Source: an uncultured Oscillospiraceae bacterium
GTDB lineage: Bacteria > Bacillota > Clostridia > Oscillospirales > Acutalibacteraceae
NCBI GenBank assembly: GCA_900546895.1
Contig: UREO01000221.1
Coordinates: 1-5,164, forward strand
Length of the DNA: 5,164 nt
Direction: 5' to 3'
Shown here: piece after piece, positions 4,137-5,164 of the stretch
Layout: each line of letters opens with the position of its first letter
Position numbering within the stretch: the stretch's first letter is position 1
The notes under the pieces: generated by a model
The model's input: the letters and a program-made list of their open reading frames with translations, nothing else
The model's database searches: none
Told to the model about the DNA's origin: nothing
Program-made: the position numbers and the translations under genes

Positions 4137-4811
4137 TTGTATAAGGCATGTATTTTTGATTTGGACGGAACGTTGGCCAATACGCTCGCTTCCATTGCCA
4201 ATTTTGCCAACACCGCAATGGAGCAGTGCGGATACAAGCCGATTGAGGTGGAAAAATACAAGTATCTCGTCGGGAACGGGACGGACAGGCTGATGCACGC
4301 CATGCTTGACACTGCGCTGGGCGCGCAGGGGTACACGGAAGACGACGTCCGCGCAATGAGACGGATTTATGATGAACGGTATGAAAGTGATCCTACTTTC
4401 CTTGTCACGAATTACAGTGGGGTGCAGGATACGCTGAAAAAATTGAAAGCGAAGGGAATCCGTATGGCGGTGCTTTCCAATAAGCCGCACAATTGCACCA
4501 CTGCGATAATTGACGCGCTGTTCCCGCAGGGAACCTTTGACCTGTGCTACGGACAGCGGCCGGAGGTGGCCCGCAAGCCTTCCCCGGAGGGCGCGCTGCT
4601 GATCGCGGCCGAGCTTGCCGTCAGCCCGGAAAACATCCTTTACATTGGGGACACAAACACGGATATGAAAACCGGCGCTTCCGCGGGAATGGATACGGCG
4701 GGTGTCCTTTGGGGATTCCGGACCGAAAAGGAACTGAGAGAAAACAATGCGAAATATATCGTCGAGAGACCGGAACAAATTTATGAGATTGTTGCTGGCC
4801 GCGTGAGGTGA
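4137..4811 (+). CDS. HAD-superfamily phosphatase, phosphoglycolate-phosphatase-like
   Basis: From the TTG at 4137 the protein has 224 residues and carries all four HAD motifs: I, FDLDGT with nucleophile Asp8 and acid/base Asp10; II, LSNKP with Ser114; III, Lys147 in ARKPSPEG; IV, YIGDTNTD with Asp172 and Asp176. The stretch at about 15-90 is a helical C1 cap, as in the Gph/PpaX subgroup. It should be an active, magnesium-dependent cytosolic phosphatase using an aspartyl-phosphate intermediate. The Gph-like appearance does not prove phosphoglycolate as substrate, since the subgroup also hydrolyses pyrophosphate and sugar or nucleoside phosphates. Its C-terminal region resembles the HAD fragment at 47-191. 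The FUSC gene starts 3 bases after the stop, with its ribosome site inside this gene's last codons, implying translational coupling. Confidence 0.92.
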   Translation: MYKACIFDLDGTLANTLASIANFANTAMEQCGYKPIEVEKYKYLVGNGTDRLMHAMLDTALGAQGYTEDDVRAMRRIYDERYESDPTFLVTNYSGVQDTLKKLKAKGIRMAVLSNKPHNCTTAIIDALFPQGTFDLCYGQRPEVARKPSPEGALLIAAELAVSPENILYIGDTNTDMKTGASAGMDTAGVLWGFRTEKELRENNAKYIVERPEQIYEIVAGRVR

Positions 4812-4814
4812 TTG

Positions 4815-5117
4815 ATGAAGTGGCTGTTGGACTTTCTTAAGACCGGGAACCGGCTTGGCTTCCGAGTGGTAAAAACAGGGATCGCCGTTACCCTTTGTGT
4901 GGTGATTTCCGCTCTTTTAAAGCTGGACGAGCCGTTTTTCGCGGTTATTGCCGCCGTCATGACGATGGGGAAATCCATAGACGCTTCCATTAAAATGGGA
5001 AAGAACAAGCTGATCGGCGTGCTGATCGGCGCGGCGATCGGCTATGGCTTTGTCATGCTCTCCCCCGGGAACGCCGGGCTGTGCGGAGTGGGGATAATCC
5101 TTACGCTGTATCTCTGC
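4815..5117 (+). CDS. FUSC / aromatic acid exporter family membrane protein, N-terminal part (3' end missing)
   Basis: From the ATG at 4815, 101 genuine residues remain. The pattern is FRVVKTGIAVTLC (16-28), a helix to about 36, LDEPFFAVIAAVMTMG (37-52), a conserved amphipathic turn SIDASIKMGKNKLIG (54-68), then hydrophobic helices at about 66-83 and 87-101. PFFA-(I/V)-(I/A)-A followed by GxxR/K-(I/L)-(I/L)G is typical of the FUSC/ArAE (DUF939-like) inner-membrane family, linked to export of aromatic acids or similar compounds. GAGG at 4805-4808 favours ATG 4815 over TTG 4812. Coding continues off the contig: the last six in-frame residues before the apparent stop (LSLIHI, 5118-5138) are encoded by adapter and must be discarded. 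Confidence 0.85.
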
Positions 5118-5164
5118 CTGTCTCTTATACACATCTGACGCTGCCGACGAATTAGACGGTGTAG
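5118..5164. other. Illumina Nextera adapter, inverted copy (non-biological contig end)
   Basis: CTGTCTCTTATACACATCT (5118-5136) is the reverse complement of the Tn5 mosaic end. It is followed by GACGCTGCCGACGA (5137-5150), the index complement ATTAGACG (5151-5158) and GTGTAG (5159-5164). It is the exact inverted copy of 1-46 plus one base. It creates a false C-terminus on the plus-strand membrane protein and a false start (MYKRQ) on the minus strand. Confidence 0.98.

Noticed and set aside
3888..4778. 296-codon minus-strand open frame antisense to the HAD gene
   Set aside because: It has no ribosome site at its start, its translation is rich in His, Arg, Pro and Cys without recognisable motifs, it crosses a terminator and promoter region, and the plus strand encodes a complete HAD protein with all motifs.
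1..5164. Composite transposon or linear element with 46-bp terminal inverted repeats
   Set aside because: The repeats are the synthetic Nextera mosaic end with sequencing adapter and index. No transposase is present, and the genes at both edges are cut mid-frame.

Overview
The window is a short assembled contig, most likely metagenomic or draft-genome, from a spore-former-type member of the Clostridia (Bacillota; an Oscillospirales/Ruminococcaceae-like organism would fit). The indications are AGGAGG-type ribosome binding sites, two TTG starts, a Bacillus-type LexA with a CRAAC-N4-GTTYG operator, a SpoIIQ-like membrane-anchored M23 peptidase, and mixed AT-rich intergenic and GC-rich coding sequence. 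This placement is inferred; no rRNA or marker gene is present. Both ends are not biological: bases 1-46 and 5118-5164 are Illumina Nextera (Tn5 mosaic end plus i5-side) adapter. Genuine sequence is therefore 47-5117, and the genes at both edges are cut by the contig, not by evolution.

Left block, plus strand (47-1598): the 3' end of a HAD-family phosphatase, then an MTA/SAH nucleosidase (mtnN), then a kynurenine-formamidase-like 'cyclase family' metal hydrolase. They are closely spaced with good ribosome binding sites and look like one operon, ending at a perfect 30-bp palindrome that also lies just past the convergent lexA gene. A nucleosidase beside a sugar-phosphate-type phosphatase suggests salvage or disposal of SAM by-products; the cyclase's substrate is unknown.

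Middle (1606-3336): lexA on the minus strand, with its promoter overlapped by a palindromic SOS box. The 337-base gap 2188-2524 between lexA and the divergent M23 gene is the most information-dense part of the window. It holds the lexA promoter and operator, a separate plus-strand promoter followed about 110 bases later by a strong intrinsic terminator (a candidate small RNA or attenuated leader with C-rich anti-Shine-Dalgarno repeats between two hairpins), and a long hairpin that buries the Shine-Dalgarno of the SpoIIQ-like peptidase gene. That gene ends at a textbook terminator.

Right block, plus strand (3337-5117): a strong extended -10 promoter drives a small Usp/KdpD-like domain protein that starts at TTG and ends at its own GC-rich terminator. 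After a short AT-rich promoter region come a complete HAD phosphatase (TTG start) and, three bases after its stop, the truncated N-terminus of a FUSC/aromatic-acid-exporter family membrane protein.

Most of the coding content is ordinary housekeeping and accessory metabolism. No CRISPR, phage, defence or mobile system is visible. The terminal inverted repeats that could suggest a transposon are sequencing adapter. The features most worth following up are the two RNA structures in 2333-2521.
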